A stretch of 48,268 nt of DNA, taken from NCBI GenBank assembly GCA_001823095.1, contig MHTL01000008.1, positions 2,221 through 50,488 on the forward strand, in the 5' to 3' direction. The notes beneath the pieces were generated by a model. That model did no database searches, had not been told where the DNA came from, and saw only the letters and a list, made by a program, of their open reading frames with translations. The DNA comes from Candidatus Vogelbacteria bacterium RIFOXYD1_FULL_51_18. Its GTDB lineage: Bacteria; Patescibacteriota; Minisyncoccia; Phycocordibacterales; UBA9988. Shown in pieces: positions 8,866 to 17,223 of this stretch. Made by a program: the position numbers and the translations under genes. Position 1 is the first letter of the stretch, and every line of letters begins with the position of its first letter.

Positions 8866-8888
8866 TGTCCAACCTCCGAGGTTGGACA
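8866..8888 (+). terminator. stem-loop after clpB
   Basis: TGTCCAACCT pairs perfectly with AGGTTGGACA around a CCG loop, two bases after the clpB stop. There is no T-run, so it may be an RNA 3'-end stabiliser rather than a classic terminator. Confidence 0.55.
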
Positions 8889-8897
8889 AAACTTGTG

Positions 8898-8969
8898 TGC
8901 TCCCACGAGGATTCGAACCTCGATTTCAGGCTTCGGAGGCCTGCGCTCTATCCATTGAGCTATGAGAGC
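8898..8969 (-). tRNA. tRNA-Arg(CCG)
   Basis: Minus strand: acceptor GCTCTCA/TGGGAGC, anticodon loop CTCCGAA (anticodon CCG), T-loop TTCGAAT and discriminator A. CCA is not encoded. Confidence 0.93.
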
Positions 8970-9019
8970 ATGGGCGGGGTCCGTTCGCCGTGGTGGACTA
9001 ACGGGGATTAATTAACGAG

Positions 9020-9103
9020 TGCGCCGGGAGGGATTCGAACCCCCGTAGCCCAAAGGGCGCGAGATTTACAGTCTCGTGCAATTGACCGCTCTGCCACCGA
9101 CGC
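9020..9103 (-). tRNA. tRNA-Tyr(GTA)
   Basis: Minus strand: acceptor GCGTCGG/CCGGCGC, anticodon loop CTGTAAA (anticodon GTA), and a long class II variable arm with a GCCC/GGGC stem, as expected for bacterial tRNA-Tyr. Confidence 0.95.
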
Positions 9104-9134
9104 ATAGGTGCATTCGCGTGGCAGTATAACATAT

Positions 9135-9163
9135 TTGCGTTCTGGCGGGGAATCGGGTATAGT
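9135..9163 (+). promoter_or_regulatory. promoter of rpmG
   Basis: TTGCGT (9135-9140), 17-nt spacer, TATAGT (9158-9163). The start codon is only 9 nt further, so the transcript would have almost no leader. Confidence 0.55.
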
Positions 9164-9172
9164 TTCCCTCGT

Positions 9173-9331
9173 ATGTCACAAGATAACCTCATCAAGCTCG
9201 CCTGCAGCACATGCAAACGAGTTAACTACTGGAGTAGCAAAAACCGCAAAAAGGTGGAGCGTAAAATTGAGCTCAAAAAGTACTGCAAGTGGTGCAAGAA
9301 GGCCACAATACACAAAGAGGTAAAGAAATAG
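9173..9331 (+). CDS. rpmG: 50S ribosomal protein L33
   Basis: A 52-residue basic protein of the large ribosomal subunit. It starts MSQDNLIKLACSTCKRVNYW and carries two CxxC pairs (CSTC, CKWC), so it is the zinc-ribbon form of L33; KKVERKIELKKYC is the usual centre. The start is fixed by the family N-terminus and the promoter 9 nt upstream. It is the only protein gene in a cluster of tRNAs (Arg, Tyr, Trp). Confidence 0.93.
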   Translation: MSQDNLIKLACSTCKRVNYWSSKNRKKVERKIELKKYCKWCKKATIHKEVKK

Positions 9332-9340
9332 TGTATAATC

Positions 9341-9418
9341 ACAAACAGCTTGATTTTTTCCGGCTTTACCCTCGCCAGAGGCGGGGCTCCGACGCCGATC
9401 AAAAATCAAGCCGTTTGT
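9341..9418 (+). repeat. long inverted repeat between rpmG and tRNA-Trp
   Basis: ACAAACAGCTTGATTTTT (9341-9358) pairs with AAAAATCAAGCCGTTTGT (9401-9418); the loop has a smaller GC-rich hairpin. A TATAAT box lies just upstream (9334-9339). It could end the rpmG transcript or act as a leader hairpin before tRNA-Trp. Confidence 0.6.
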
Positions 9419-9426
9419 TCTCTTTT

Positions 9427-9498
9427 GGGCCTATAGTTTCAATGGTAAAACGGCGGTCTCCAAAACCGTAGTTCGAGGTTCGACTCCTCGTGGGCCCG
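9427..9498 (+). tRNA. tRNA-Trp(CCA)
   Basis: Acceptor GGGCCTA/TGGGCCC, anticodon loop CTCCAAA giving anticodon CCA, T-loop TTCGACT and discriminator G73 as expected for tRNA-Trp. CCA tail not encoded. Confidence 0.95.
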
Positions 9499-9501
9499 CA
9501 G

Positions 9502-10344
9502 CTATACCCACCCAATATTTTTGTTCCGTTTAAACCAGGTGCGTTGACGTTTGGCGTAGTGCCAAATATCGAGCTCTAATTTTTCCAGCATTTCTTCTTT
9601 GGTGATTTTATTTTGCAGATAACGCGCGAGCCAGCGATATTCAAGACCGAAGCTCTCCATCCGCTTCCATGAGAGACCGCGAGTGTGCAAGCGTTTTACT
9701 TCTGCAAGCATTCCGCCGCGCATACGCGAGAGGAGGCGCAGGTGAATTTTTTTCTTCAGCTTCTTGTCGGGGAGATCAATACCAATCCATTCAAACTTAA
9801 TTCCTTCTGGAGCGCGCTTCTGCATTCGCGGCACCTTCCCTAGCGCTTCTGCAATCTCAATCGCGCGGATAAGGCGACGCGGATTGTGCCAGTCAATGGA
9901 CTTTGCGCGCGCGGCGTCCTTCTTTTTTAAGAGCGCAAAAAGTTTTTCTATACTTATTGTCTCTAATTTTTTCCGCAGAGCCGGATTTGGTGGAACAGAG
10001 GGGAGGAATGTACCCTCAACAAGCGCATCAATGTAGAGGCCGGTGCCGCCACAGATGATGGGAGTTTTGCCGCGCACGAGGATGCTCTGGAGCGTCCGCG
10101 CGGCATCCCGTTGGTAGCGCGCAACACTGTAGCGCCGCCGCGGGTCGGCAACGGAGAGAAGGTAGTGGGGGATGCCCGCCATCTCCTTTTTTGTCACCTT
10201 GCCTGTGCCAATGTCCATGTCGCGGTAGACTTGCCGCGAGTCAGCGGAGATAACCTCGCCGCCCACCTTTTTTGCAAGCCGCACCGCGTAAGCGCTCTTG
10301 CCGCTTGCGGTGGGTCCCACAATGATGTATGCCTTTTTCTCCAT
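9502..10344 (-). CDS. miaA: tRNA dimethylallyltransferase
   Basis: 280 residues from ATG 10344. MiaA adds a dimethylallyl group to A37 of tRNAs that read codons starting with U, such as the tRNA-Tyr, -Trp, -Cys and -Leu(CAA) of this window. Motifs: P-loop GPTASGKS (10-17), ISADSRQVYRDMDIGTGK, the ICGGTGLYIDALV segment, and NPRRLIRAIE; the C-terminus ends YAKRQRTWFKR, the usual family end. An alternative start at 10368 would include the 10349-10369 inverted repeat as coding sequence. It reads toward tRNA-Trp. Confidence 0.93.
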   Translation of the reverse strand: MEKKAYIIVGPTASGKSAYAVRLAKKVGGEVISADSRQVYRDMDIGTGKVTKKEMAGIPHYLLSVADPRRRYSVARYQRDAARTLQSILVRGKTPIICGGTGLYIDALVEGTFLPSVPPNPALRKKLETISIEKLFALLKKKDAARAKSIDWHNPRRLIRAIEIAEALGKVPRMQKRAPEGIKFEWIGIDLPDKKLKKKIHLRLLSRMRGGMLAEVKRLHTRGLSWKRMESFGLEYRWLARYLQNKITKEEMLEKLELDIWHYAKRQRTWFKRNKNIGWV

Positions 10345-10348
10345 ATTT

Positions 10349-10369
10349 GATGGAAGTCTCACTTCCATC
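10349..10369. promoter_or_regulatory. inverted repeat just upstream of miaA
   Basis: Perfect 9-bp arms GATGGAAGT and ACTTCCATC around CTC, ending 5 nt before the miaA start. It may be an operator or 5'-UTR hairpin; if translation begins at 10368 it is coding instead. Confidence 0.45.
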
Positions 10370-10410
10370 ACCCTAGCAGATTGCCCAAACATGTGGTACT
10401 TTTTGAGTGC

Positions 10411-10492
10411 GCCAGAGTGATGAAATTGGTAAACATGCACGACTCAAAATCGTGTGCCGCAAGGCTTGTGGGTTCAAATCCCACCTCTGGCA
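10411..10492 (+). tRNA. tRNA-Leu(CAA)
   Basis: Acceptor GCCAGAG/CTCTGGC, anticodon loop CTCAAAA (anticodon CAA), long class II variable arm, T-loop TTCAAAT and discriminator A73. The methyltransferase start codon is only 4 nt further. Confidence 0.95.
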
Positions 10493-10496
10493 CTAT

Positions 10497-11252
10497 ATGG
10501 AAACAATAGATTTCACAAGGAAATTCATAAATAAAATTATCTGCGGTGATGCAATAAGCGTGATGAAAAACATCCCGGACGGAACTATTGATTTGGTAGT
10601 CACCTCACCTCCATACAATCTCAAGAATTCTACCGGCAGCGGAATGAAAGATGGCCGTGGCGGGAAATGGGCAAACGCCGCCTTACAAAATGGATATTCC
10701 CACCACGACGACTGTATGCCTCACGATGAGTATGTGAAATGGCAGAAAGATTGCTTGAGCGAGATGATGAGGATTATCCCAGAAGACGGCGCAATTTTCT
10801 ACAACCACAAATGGCGTGTGCAGGGCGGCTTATTGCAAGACCGCCAAGACATTGTAAGCGGTTTTCCGGTTCGCCAGATAATCATTTGGAAATGGAAAGG
10901 CGGACTCAATTTCAATGCCGGATATTTTTTGCCAACTTATGAAGTTATTTATCTCGTTACTAAACCAAAGTTCAAGCTTGCCAAAAAGGCGAATGCTTAC
11001 GGCGATGTTTGGGAGTTTATGCAAGAAATGGATAATGAGCACCCTGCGGCTTTTCCGGTTAGTTTGATTGATAGAATTATTGGCTCAACAGAGGCACAAA
11101 TTATTCTGGACCCATTTATGGGATCTGGAACAACGGCGATTTCTGCGATGAATTTTGGCCGGGATTACATCGGAATTGATATTTCACCAAAGTACTGCAA
11201 GATGGCCAAGGATAGAATTAAAAAACACAAGGCACAAGCTAAACTTTGGTAA
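10497..11252 (+). CDS. orphan site-specific DNA methyltransferase (beta class)
   Basis: 251 residues. Motif IV TSPPYNLKN (about 39-47) precedes motif I LDPFMGSGTTAISAMNFGRD (around 206), the beta-class order; the SPPY form occurs in N4-cytosine and some N6-adenine enzymes, so the modified base is uncertain. The start at 10497 gives METIDFTRKF and a normal N-terminus; upstream codons would lie in tRNA-Leu. No Shine-Dalgarno is seen. Codon use is clearly more AT-rich than parB or miaA, suggesting transfer next to the tRNA. No restriction enzyme gene is adjacent. Confidence 0.88.
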   Translation: METIDFTRKFINKIICGDAISVMKNIPDGTIDLVVTSPPYNLKNSTGSGMKDGRGGKWANAALQNGYSHHDDCMPHDEYVKWQKDCLSEMMRIIPEDGAIFYNHKWRVQGGLLQDRQDIVSGFPVRQIIIWKWKGGLNFNAGYFLPTYEVIYLVTKPKFKLAKKANAYGDVWEFMQEMDNEHPAAFPVSLIDRIIGSTEAQIILDPFMGSGTTAISAMNFGRDYIGIDISPKYCKMAKDRIKKHKAQAKLW

Positions 11253-11307
11253 CACTAATGGACGCTTTGCCGATGTTGTATGAGAAACAAACTATAATTC
11301 TTTAATT

Positions 11308-11424
11308 ATGGATGAATTCATTTACTCAATTCTAAAACAATCAGGAGATCTACTAAACATCTTGGGAATGGTGAGCATCGCTCTTTTGACTGTCCTAATT
11401 CCGATAGCAGTCTATTTTCAATAA
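11308..11424 (+). CDS. 38-residue membrane peptide, possibly a truncated gene
   Basis: ATG at 11308 gives a 38-residue protein with a short helix (MDEFIYSILKQSGDLLNI) and one clear membrane segment (LGMVSIALLTVLIPIAVYF). A consensus TATAAT -10 (11293-11298) lies 9 nt upstream, matching the spacing of other genes here. It may be the surviving 5' end of a longer membrane protein gene cut when the methyltransferase arrived. The rest of 11253-11556 shows no gene, only the parB promoter near its end. Confidence 0.45.
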   Translation: MDEFIYSILKQSGDLLNILGMVSIALLTVLIPIAVYFQ

Positions 11425-11521
11425 CGAACAGGATTTTGAGGTTTTAGATAGAAATGTAATCTTGGGAATTCATTGCTGTTTTTGAGAAAATGAAAACTCT
11501 ACTCAAGTCTGTCAGATAACC

Positions 11522-11550
11522 TTAACCCCGCCCTTTGATTTTGCTATACT
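11522..11550 (+). promoter_or_regulatory. promoter of parB
   Basis: TTAACC (11522-11527), 17-nt spacer, extended -10 TGCTATACT (TATACT 11545-11550). Only 6 nt separate the -10 from the ATG, so the mRNA is predicted to be leaderless. Confidence 0.55.
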
Positions 11551-11556
11551 CTATGC

Positions 11557-12522
11557 ATGACCAACATCTATAATAACTCCATTTTCTGGATTGAGGTTGA
11601 TAAGATTCTGCCCAACCCCTACCAGCCGCGACATGAGTTTGACGAGGGCAAATTGAGTGAGTTGGCCGAGTCCATCCGCCAATACGGTGTTCTCCAGCCA
11701 TTGGTAGTGACCCGCCGCGAAGACATCCGCGACGACGGCGGCATTACCGTGACCTACGAGCTTATCTCGGGCGAACGGCGCCTCCGCGCTTCTAAGCTTG
11801 CCGGCGTCTCACAGGTGCCGGCCATTATCCGCATCGGCTCCGACACTGAAAAGGAAAAGCTGGAGCTCGCCATTATTGAGAATCTCCAGCGCGAAGATCT
11901 CAACGCCATTGACCGTGCGATGGCCTTTCACCGCCTTGCCAACGAGTTCGGCTTCAAACACACCGAGATTGCCAAGAAGGTGGGCAAAAGCCGCGAGTAC
12001 GTCTCCAACACCATCCGCATTCTCTCCTTGCCACAGGATGTGATTGATTCACTACGCGAGCGAAAAATTACCGAGGGCCACACCCGTCCCATCCTCATGC
12101 TCGCCGAGAAGCCGGAGGAGCAGCTCACGCTCTTTAAGGAAATTTTGTACAAACAGCTCACGGTGCGCGAGGCAGAGGCGCTCTCGCGCCGCATGGCGCA
12201 GGAGCGCGTGCGCAACAAGGAGTACCTTGTTGACCCGCGCATCCTTGAGATTGAGGGGGCGCTTGCCGAGAAGCTCGGCACCCGCGTGCATATAGAAAAG
12301 CGAGGCGAGAAGGGCGGCAAGATTACCATAGACTTTTTCTCAGACGAGGACCTTAGAGCGCTCCTCACGCCGCTCTTGGCTGAAGGTGCGCAAGCAGCGG
12401 TGGAGGCGGTTGCCGCAGTAGGAGAGGGGCCGGCCTTGATGGTAGAAGAGAACTCCGACGCGCAGACTATTGCGGAGGATGACAGTGATGACCTCTACGC
12501 AGTGAGCAACTTTTCGCTTTAG
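11557..12522 (+). CDS. parB: ParB/Spo0J-family chromosome partition protein
   Basis: 321 residues. ParB binds parS sites and spreads as a CTP-dependent clamp. The N-terminal domain has ILPNPYQPRHEFDE, the GERRLRA CTP-binding motif (72-78) and ENLQREDLN; the central helix-turn-helix is around HTEIAKKVGKSREYVSNTIR; the C-terminus is acidic. No parA lies next to it in this window and I could not find a clear parS site. It converges on rel, overlapping it by 4 nt. Confidence 0.9.
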   Translation: MTNIYNNSIFWIEVDKILPNPYQPRHEFDEGKLSELAESIRQYGVLQPLVVTRREDIRDDGGITVTYELISGERRLRASKLAGVSQVPAIIRIGSDTEKEKLELAIIENLQREDLNAIDRAMAFHRLANEFGFKHTEIAKKVGKSREYVSNTIRILSLPQDVIDSLRERKITEGHTRPILMLAEKPEEQLTLFKEILYKQLTVREAEALSRRMAQERVRNKEYLVDPRILEIEGALAEKLGTRVHIEKRGEKGGKITIDFFSDEDLRALLTPLLAEGAQAAVEAVAAVGEGPALMVEENSDAQTIAEDDSDDLYAVSNFSL

Positions 12523-13937
12523 TCTTCTTCTTTTTTCGGCATCAGACTCATCCTGATGTGTTTGCGCGCCATGGAAGTTTTGACATAGTCCAGCCACTTA
12601 TGCGAGGGGCGACTCGTCTTTTTTGTCTCAATTTTTACAATATCGCCGCTCTTGAGCTTGTAATCCAGCGGGCTGTACTTGCCCGAGACGGTCGCCGCTG
12701 ACGCATGCATGCCGATGTCGGAGTGTATGCAAAAGGCAAAGTCCAGCACGGAGGCGCCCTCAGGGAGCTCCACCACGTCGCCCTTGGGAGTGAAGACAAA
12801 GATGCGATCCTGAAAAAAGTCCATCTTGAGATTCTCTAAAAATTCTTCGTTCTCTTTGTACTCGCGCTGGAGCTTGAGGAGCTCATCAATCCACGCAAGC
12901 CTCTTGCTCATATCCCTCTCCTTGTAGGCCATGTGCGACGAGACGCCATACTCCGCCTCGCGGTGCATGTCGGCAGTGCGAATCTGCACCTCGGCCACGG
13001 TTCCATCGCCTACAAAGACACTCGTGTGGATGCTCTGGTAGCCGTTGGGCTTGGGCGTGGCGATATAGTCTTTGATACGTTCTGGAGCAGGCTTCCACAG
13101 CATGTGTACGATGCCAAGCGCCTGGTAGCAGTCCGAAATGCTTTCCACAATCACCCGTAGCGCAATGAGGTCATATACCTTCTCAATATCCATCTTGTAG
13201 CGCAGGAGTTTTTTGTAGAGACTGTAGAGACCCTTGGCGCGGTAGTCAATACTAAAGTTTTTCATCCCTGCCACCGCGAGCGAGCGCGCGAGCGCGCGGT
13301 ACATCTTCTCAAGCCGTGGCTGTGTCTCACGTCGCTTTTCTTTGAGGAGCTTTTTGACGAGTGTGTGTTCTTCAGGGAGAGTGAAGGGGAAGGCCCCATC
13401 CTCTAGCTCCTCCTTCAGCTGTCCCATGCCGAGGCGGTTGGCCAAGGGCGCGTAAATCTCAATAGTCTCCACGGCAATGCGCAGCCTCTTTTCTTCAGGA
13501 ACTGCGGCGAGGGTGCGCACGTTGTGCAGGCGGTCGGCAAGGCGGATGAGCAATACACGGATGTCTTTTGCCGTAGCGATGAAGAGCTTACGCAGGCTCT
13601 CGGCGTGCCGCTCTGCTCCCTTATACTTGAGATGTCCCAGCCTGGTCACTCCCTCAACGAGGAAGAATATTTCTGGCCCGAATTCTTTTTTCAAACACTC
13701 GCGCACTCCATGGTTCTCTTCTAGGCAGTCGTGGAGGAGCCCCGCGGCTATGGTCTTGGCGTCGGCATGCTGTTCTGTTAGGATGCCTGCCACGGCAAGC
13801 GGGTGCGTAATGTAGGGTTCGCCAGAATAGCGCAACTGCCCCTCGTGCGCCTCACGCGCAAAGACGTATGCGCGACTCACCAGCTCGCGATCTGGGAGAG
13901 AGTTCAGCGAGTTTACAATATTCGTAAGCGGCTCCAT
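12519..13937 (-). CDS. rel: RelA/SpoT (p)ppGpp synthetase/hydrolase, short form
   Basis: 472 residues. The N-terminal HD hydrolase domain has THPLAVAGIL, LLHDCLEEN and RLADRLHNVRTL; the synthetase domain has DYIATPKPNGYQSIHTSV and EVQIRTADMHREAEYG; a TGS domain (IFVFTPKGDVVELPEGASVLDF) ends the protein. The regulatory ACT/zinc-finger C-terminus of full-length Rel is absent. The hydrolase HDxxED motif reads HDCLEE, so the last Asp is Glu, which may weaken hydrolysis. It is last in the run dprA-topA-rel, starting 2 nt after topA ends. Confidence 0.9.
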   Translation of the reverse strand: MEPLTNIVNSLNSLPDRELVSRAYVFAREAHEGQLRYSGEPYITHPLAVAGILTEQHADAKTIAAGLLHDCLEENHGVRECLKKEFGPEIFFLVEGVTRLGHLKYKGAERHAESLRKLFIATAKDIRVLLIRLADRLHNVRTLAAVPEEKRLRIAVETIEIYAPLANRLGMGQLKEELEDGAFPFTLPEEHTLVKKLLKEKRRETQPRLEKMYRALARSLAVAGMKNFSIDYRAKGLYSLYKKLLRYKMDIEKVYDLIALRVIVESISDCYQALGIVHMLWKPAPERIKDYIATPKPNGYQSIHTSVFVGDGTVAEVQIRTADMHREAEYGVSSHMAYKERDMSKRLAWIDELLKLQREYKENEEFLENLKMDFFQDRIFVFTPKGDVVELPEGASVLDFAFCIHSDIGMHASAATVSGKYSPLDYKLKSGDIVKIETKKTSRPSHKWLDYVKTSMARKHIRMSLMPKKEED

Positions 13938-13938
13938 A

Positions 13939-16143
13939 TTAATGTTCTCCTGTCTTCAGCTTATGGGGATTGTGATTGGGGCACAATTTGCTTGAACATC
14001 GCTCGGGTATGGTCTTGGTGCCCTCCATCATCAAGGACCCGCACAGGGGGCAGAGATTGCCCGTGGGCTTGCTTTTGATAATCGTTTTGCACTTTGGATA
14101 ATTGGAACAGCCGTAAAAGAGCCCGTAGCGACCGCGCTTCTCCACCATAGTTCCCTGCCTACCGGCCGGCAGGCCCTCCTTGCAGACGGGGCAGATAACG
14201 CCGGTGTCGTTTGCGCGCACTGTCTCCTCATCCTGCTTTTTGTACTTGCATGTGGGGTAGTTGGAGCAGGAGACGAACTTGCCGTAATGTCCGTCACGCT
14301 CAATCAGCCGCCCATCCTCGCACTCGGGGCACTTCTCACCGGTCTCTTTAGGCCCCTCAATCACCTTCCCCTCAAGAGTGAGCGCGCCGAAGCAGGCGGG
14401 GAACTTTTTGCAACTGTAGAATTTGCCGCTTTTGCCAAGCTTTACGCACATAGAGTCGCCGCAAACGGGGCAGTGTAATTCTTTGGGCGCGTCGCCGAGG
14501 TTGTTAATTTTTGGAATGTCCTTTTTCCCCAGCACGGCGCGGTGGAAGGGCGTGTAAAAATCCGTCAATGTTTTTTCGTAACTGCGTTTGCCGCGCGCAA
14601 TGTCGTCCAGCTCGTCCTCCATCTCGGCGGTAAAGGTGTCGCTAATGTAGTTCATGAAGTGCTCTTCAAGGAAGGAGCTGACGAGCTCACCGAGCTCGGT
14701 CGGCTTCAGCGAGCGCCCCTCCTTGGTAACATACTCGCGGTCGCCTAAAGTCTTTAAGATAGCCGCGTAGGTTGATGGCCTGCCGATGTCGCGCTTTTCT
14801 AACTCTTTTACAAGTCCTGCCTCGGAGTAGCGGTGCGGCGGCTCGGTCTCTTTACCCTCCTTTTCTATAGACTTGAGCTCAAGCGAGTCGCCTACCGCGA
14901 GGTGGGGGAGTTCCAATTCCTCACCCCGCGCTTCCGGGTCCGCGAGGAGCCAGCCGGGAGAGACCACGACGTTGCCGTTTGCCGTGAAGTCGGGAACCTT
15001 TGTGTTTTTTGGGAGGGCGGTAATCTTTGTCCGCAGGAATTTCGCATCGGCCATCTGGCTCGCAACCGTTCTCGCCCAGATGAGCCGGTACAATTTTTTC
15101 TCGTCAGGATTGCGCCCCGCGCCCCGCGTGCGTGTGTCTGTGGGGCGGATGGCCTCATGCGCCTCCTGCGCATTCTTGCTCTTGGTTTTAAATTGCCTGG
15201 TGGCAACAAGCTGTGCGCCGAACTCTTTTTCAATCACGCGCGCAATAATGGGGAGCACAAGCTCCGAGAGCGCCGTTGAGTCGGTGCGCATGTAGGTGAT
15301 AAGCCCCGCCTCATAGAGCTTCTGCGCGATGCGCATAGTATTGGCAGGGGAGAAGCCGAGCCGCGATGAGGCAGCCTGCTGGAGTGTGGAGGTGGTAAAG
15401 GGCGCTTTAGGAGAACGAGCAACCTCTGTTTGCGTAACATCCGTTACACTCCAAGGATGTTCACGACCTGCTCCAACAATCAGGTCGGCTTCTTTCTCGT
15501 CGCGCGGCTCTTCTACACAGGTAAACGTAATTACTTGTGTTTTTAATCTGCCCGGTGTCTCAAGCTCTGCGGTAATTACAAAATAGGCCTCGGGCACAAA
15601 GGCGCGTATCTCGCGCTCGCGCTCAACGAGGATGCGCAGTGCCGGCGACTGCACGCGACCTGCGGAGAGGCCGTAGCGTAATTTTTTCCAAATGAGCCCT
15701 GAGAGGTCGTATCCTACGAGGCGGTCCAGGACGCGCCGCGCTTCCTGCGCTTCCTTGAGGTTCTCGTCTATGGCGCGCGGATGAGCAAGCGCCGTGAGCA
15801 CGGCGTCGCGGGTAATCTCGTGGAAAACGACGCGCTTGGGGTCGCGGAGCTTGCAGGCCTCCTTCACATGCCAGGCAATCGCCTCGCCCTCGCGGTCGGG
15901 GTCAGTGGCGAGGAGCACTTGCTCTACCGTTCGCGCGCGGCGCGCAATCTCGTCAACGATACGCTCTTTACCTTTCACCACCTCGTAATGCGGTGTGAAG
16001 CCGTGCGTGATGTCTACTGCTTGCCTATTGCTCTTGGGGAGATCCCTGATGTGGCCAACGCTCGCAAGCACCTCATAGCCCTCGCCAAGATACTTTGAAA
16101 TCGTTTTCGCTTTTGCGGGTGATTCAACGATGAGTAATTTCAT
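13939..16143 (-). CDS. topA: DNA topoisomerase I
   Basis: A 734-residue type IA topoisomerase that relaxes negative supercoils. The N-terminal Toprim domain has LLATDPDREGEAIAWH (81-87 core), the active-site tyrosine is Y284 in LITYMRTDST, and the C-terminus has four zinc-ribbon units with CPVC, CPEC, CPVC and CPLC knuckles. In the third unit a palindrome-encoded segment LPAGRQG lies between the cysteine pairs and lengthens the loop. The gene lies between dprA (43 nt upstream) and rel, all on the minus strand. Confidence 0.95.
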   Translation of the reverse strand: MKLLIVESPAKAKTISKYLGEGYEVLASVGHIRDLPKSNRQAVDITHGFTPHYEVVKGKERIVDEIARRARTVEQVLLATDPDREGEAIAWHVKEACKLRDPKRVVFHEITRDAVLTALAHPRAIDENLKEAQEARRVLDRLVGYDLSGLIWKKLRYGLSAGRVQSPALRILVEREREIRAFVPEAYFVITAELETPGRLKTQVITFTCVEEPRDEKEADLIVGAGREHPWSVTDVTQTEVARSPKAPFTTSTLQQAASSRLGFSPANTMRIAQKLYEAGLITYMRTDSTALSELVLPIIARVIEKEFGAQLVATRQFKTKSKNAQEAHEAIRPTDTRTRGAGRNPDEKKLYRLIWARTVASQMADAKFLRTKITALPKNTKVPDFTANGNVVVSPGWLLADPEARGEELELPHLAVGDSLELKSIEKEGKETEPPHRYSEAGLVKELEKRDIGRPSTYAAILKTLGDREYVTKEGRSLKPTELGELVSSFLEEHFMNYISDTFTAEMEDELDDIARGKRSYEKTLTDFYTPFHRAVLGKKDIPKINNLGDAPKELHCPVCGDSMCVKLGKSGKFYSCKKFPACFGALTLEGKVIEGPKETGEKCPECEDGRLIERDGHYGKFVSCSNYPTCKYKKQDEETVRANDTGVICPVCKEGLPAGRQGTMVEKRGRYGLFYGCSNYPKCKTIIKSKPTGNLCPLCGSLMMEGTKTIPERCSSKLCPNHNPHKLKTGEH
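14155..14174. repeat. in-frame palindromic insert in topA
   Basis: CCTGCCTACCGGCCGGCAGG, an imperfect version of the infB palindrome, read on the minus strand as LPAGRQ within a zinc-ribbon loop. Confidence 0.75.
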
Positions 16144-16185
16144 TACCTTAAAGTAGTAACACGCTTTGCATCTGCATGCAATTTC

Positions 16186-17052
16186 TTACGCCAAATAAAA
16201 TTCTCCCAAGCGTTCCACAATCGCGCCGCGCAACTCCAACGAGGCGATAATCGTGTTTGCTTCGCTCACGGGGAGCTTGAGCGCTCGGATGAGTCCGTCG
16301 CGTGGCGATGGCTCATCTGCGAGGAGCTCAATAATACTGCGCTCTATCGGAGTGAATAAATCCAAATTGAGCGTCCGCGGCTCGTTATCATCTGTGCGGA
16401 TGCCGAGCGTCGCGAGGATGTCGCCGCTCCCGCGCGCGGGAGCGGCTCCCTGCGAGAGGAGCGTGTTGGTGCCCTGTGCCGTAGGCGCAAAGATGGAGCC
16501 GGGCACCACGAGCACTTCGCGGTTGTAGTCCAGCGCGAGGCGCGCGGTAATCAGCGTCCCCGATTGCTCGCTCGCCTCAATGATGAGTACCGCGTGCGCG
16601 AGTCCGGCCATGATGCGGTTGCGGCGCGGGAAGGTGTGGAGTCCTGCGGGCGCGGTGGGCGGGAGCTCCGAGATGAGCGCGCCGCCGGCCTCAATAATTT
16701 CATCCGCAAGGCGCACATTTGATGGCGGATGTAGCACAGCGCGGTCCAATCCCGAACCGGGGATGGCAATGGTGATAAGGCCGGCGGCAAGCGCAGTTTT
16801 GTGCGCAATGGTGTCTATGCCGATGGCAAGTCCGGAGACGATAACAATGGGCTGGCCTGCGAGGCCGTGGAGGAGGAATTCGCAAGCTTCTCTGCCGTAG
16901 CCGCTGTATTTGCGCGAGCCGACCACAGCGAGGCACTTGAGTTCAGAGGAGGGGAGTTTTCCTTCCAGCCACAACTCTTTCGGTGCATCCGGTATCTCTT
17001 GCAATAATTCCGGAAATTCATCAAGTGTGAGATGTTCGAACTTACGAAGCAT
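16186..17052 (-). CDS. dprA: DNA-processing protein DprA/Smf
   Basis: 288 residues. DprA loads RecA on incoming single-stranded DNA during transformation. The Rossmann-like core shows LAVVGSRKYSGYGREA, IVSGLAIGIDTIAHKTAL, PRRNRIMAGLAHAVLIIEA and SGTLITARLALDYNREVLVVPG; a C-terminal winged-helix region follows. This suggests capacity for natural DNA uptake; no other competence gene is in the window. Its promoter probably lies in or near the 44-bp palindrome upstream (17124-17167), which carries a TATGAT box on both strands. Confidence 0.92.
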   Translation of the reverse strand: MLRKFEHLTLDEFPELLQEIPDAPKELWLEGKLPSSELKCLAVVGSRKYSGYGREACEFLLHGLAGQPIVIVSGLAIGIDTIAHKTALAAGLITIAIPGSGLDRAVLHPPSNVRLADEIIEAGGALISELPPTAPAGLHTFPRRNRIMAGLAHAVLIIEASEQSGTLITARLALDYNREVLVVPGSIFAPTAQGTNTLLSQGAAPARGSGDILATLGIRTDDNEPRTLNLDLFTPIERSIIELLADEPSPRDGLIRALKLPVSEANTIIASLELRGAIVERLGEFYLA

Positions 17053-17123
17053 CTGTACAGTGTAAAGTTACAGAGGGAAATTTACAATTTTCAATTTACG
17101 AATTTACATTCAATTTTTAAATA

Positions 17124-17167
17124 AAATCATACCACTTTTCTACGATCGTAGAAAAGTGGTATGATTT
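17124..17167. promoter_or_regulatory. 44-bp perfect palindrome between dprA and serS
   Basis: Two 22-bp arms match perfectly around a central TACGATCGTA. Each arm ends in TGGTATGAT, an extended -10, pointing outward toward serS and dprA. The centre ACGATCGT is shared with the sites at paaX (24529) and before dnaX (25168). Likely a divergent promoter/operator. The rest of the 17053-17223 gap is AT-rich and holds nothing else clear. Confidence 0.7.
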
Positions 17168-17223
17168 CTTAAAACATCGTGTAGGGATTTTTCTTTTGTA
17201 TGAGGCTGCGCTACTATAAGGGC

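Noticed and set aside
10497-11252. A restriction-modification system
   Set aside because: Only the methyltransferase is present; no nuclease or specificity gene lies on either side.
11557-12522. Plasmid or replication-origin signal from parB
   Set aside because: No parA, dnaA or origin-like repeats are adjacent, and the neighbours are chromosomal housekeeping genes.
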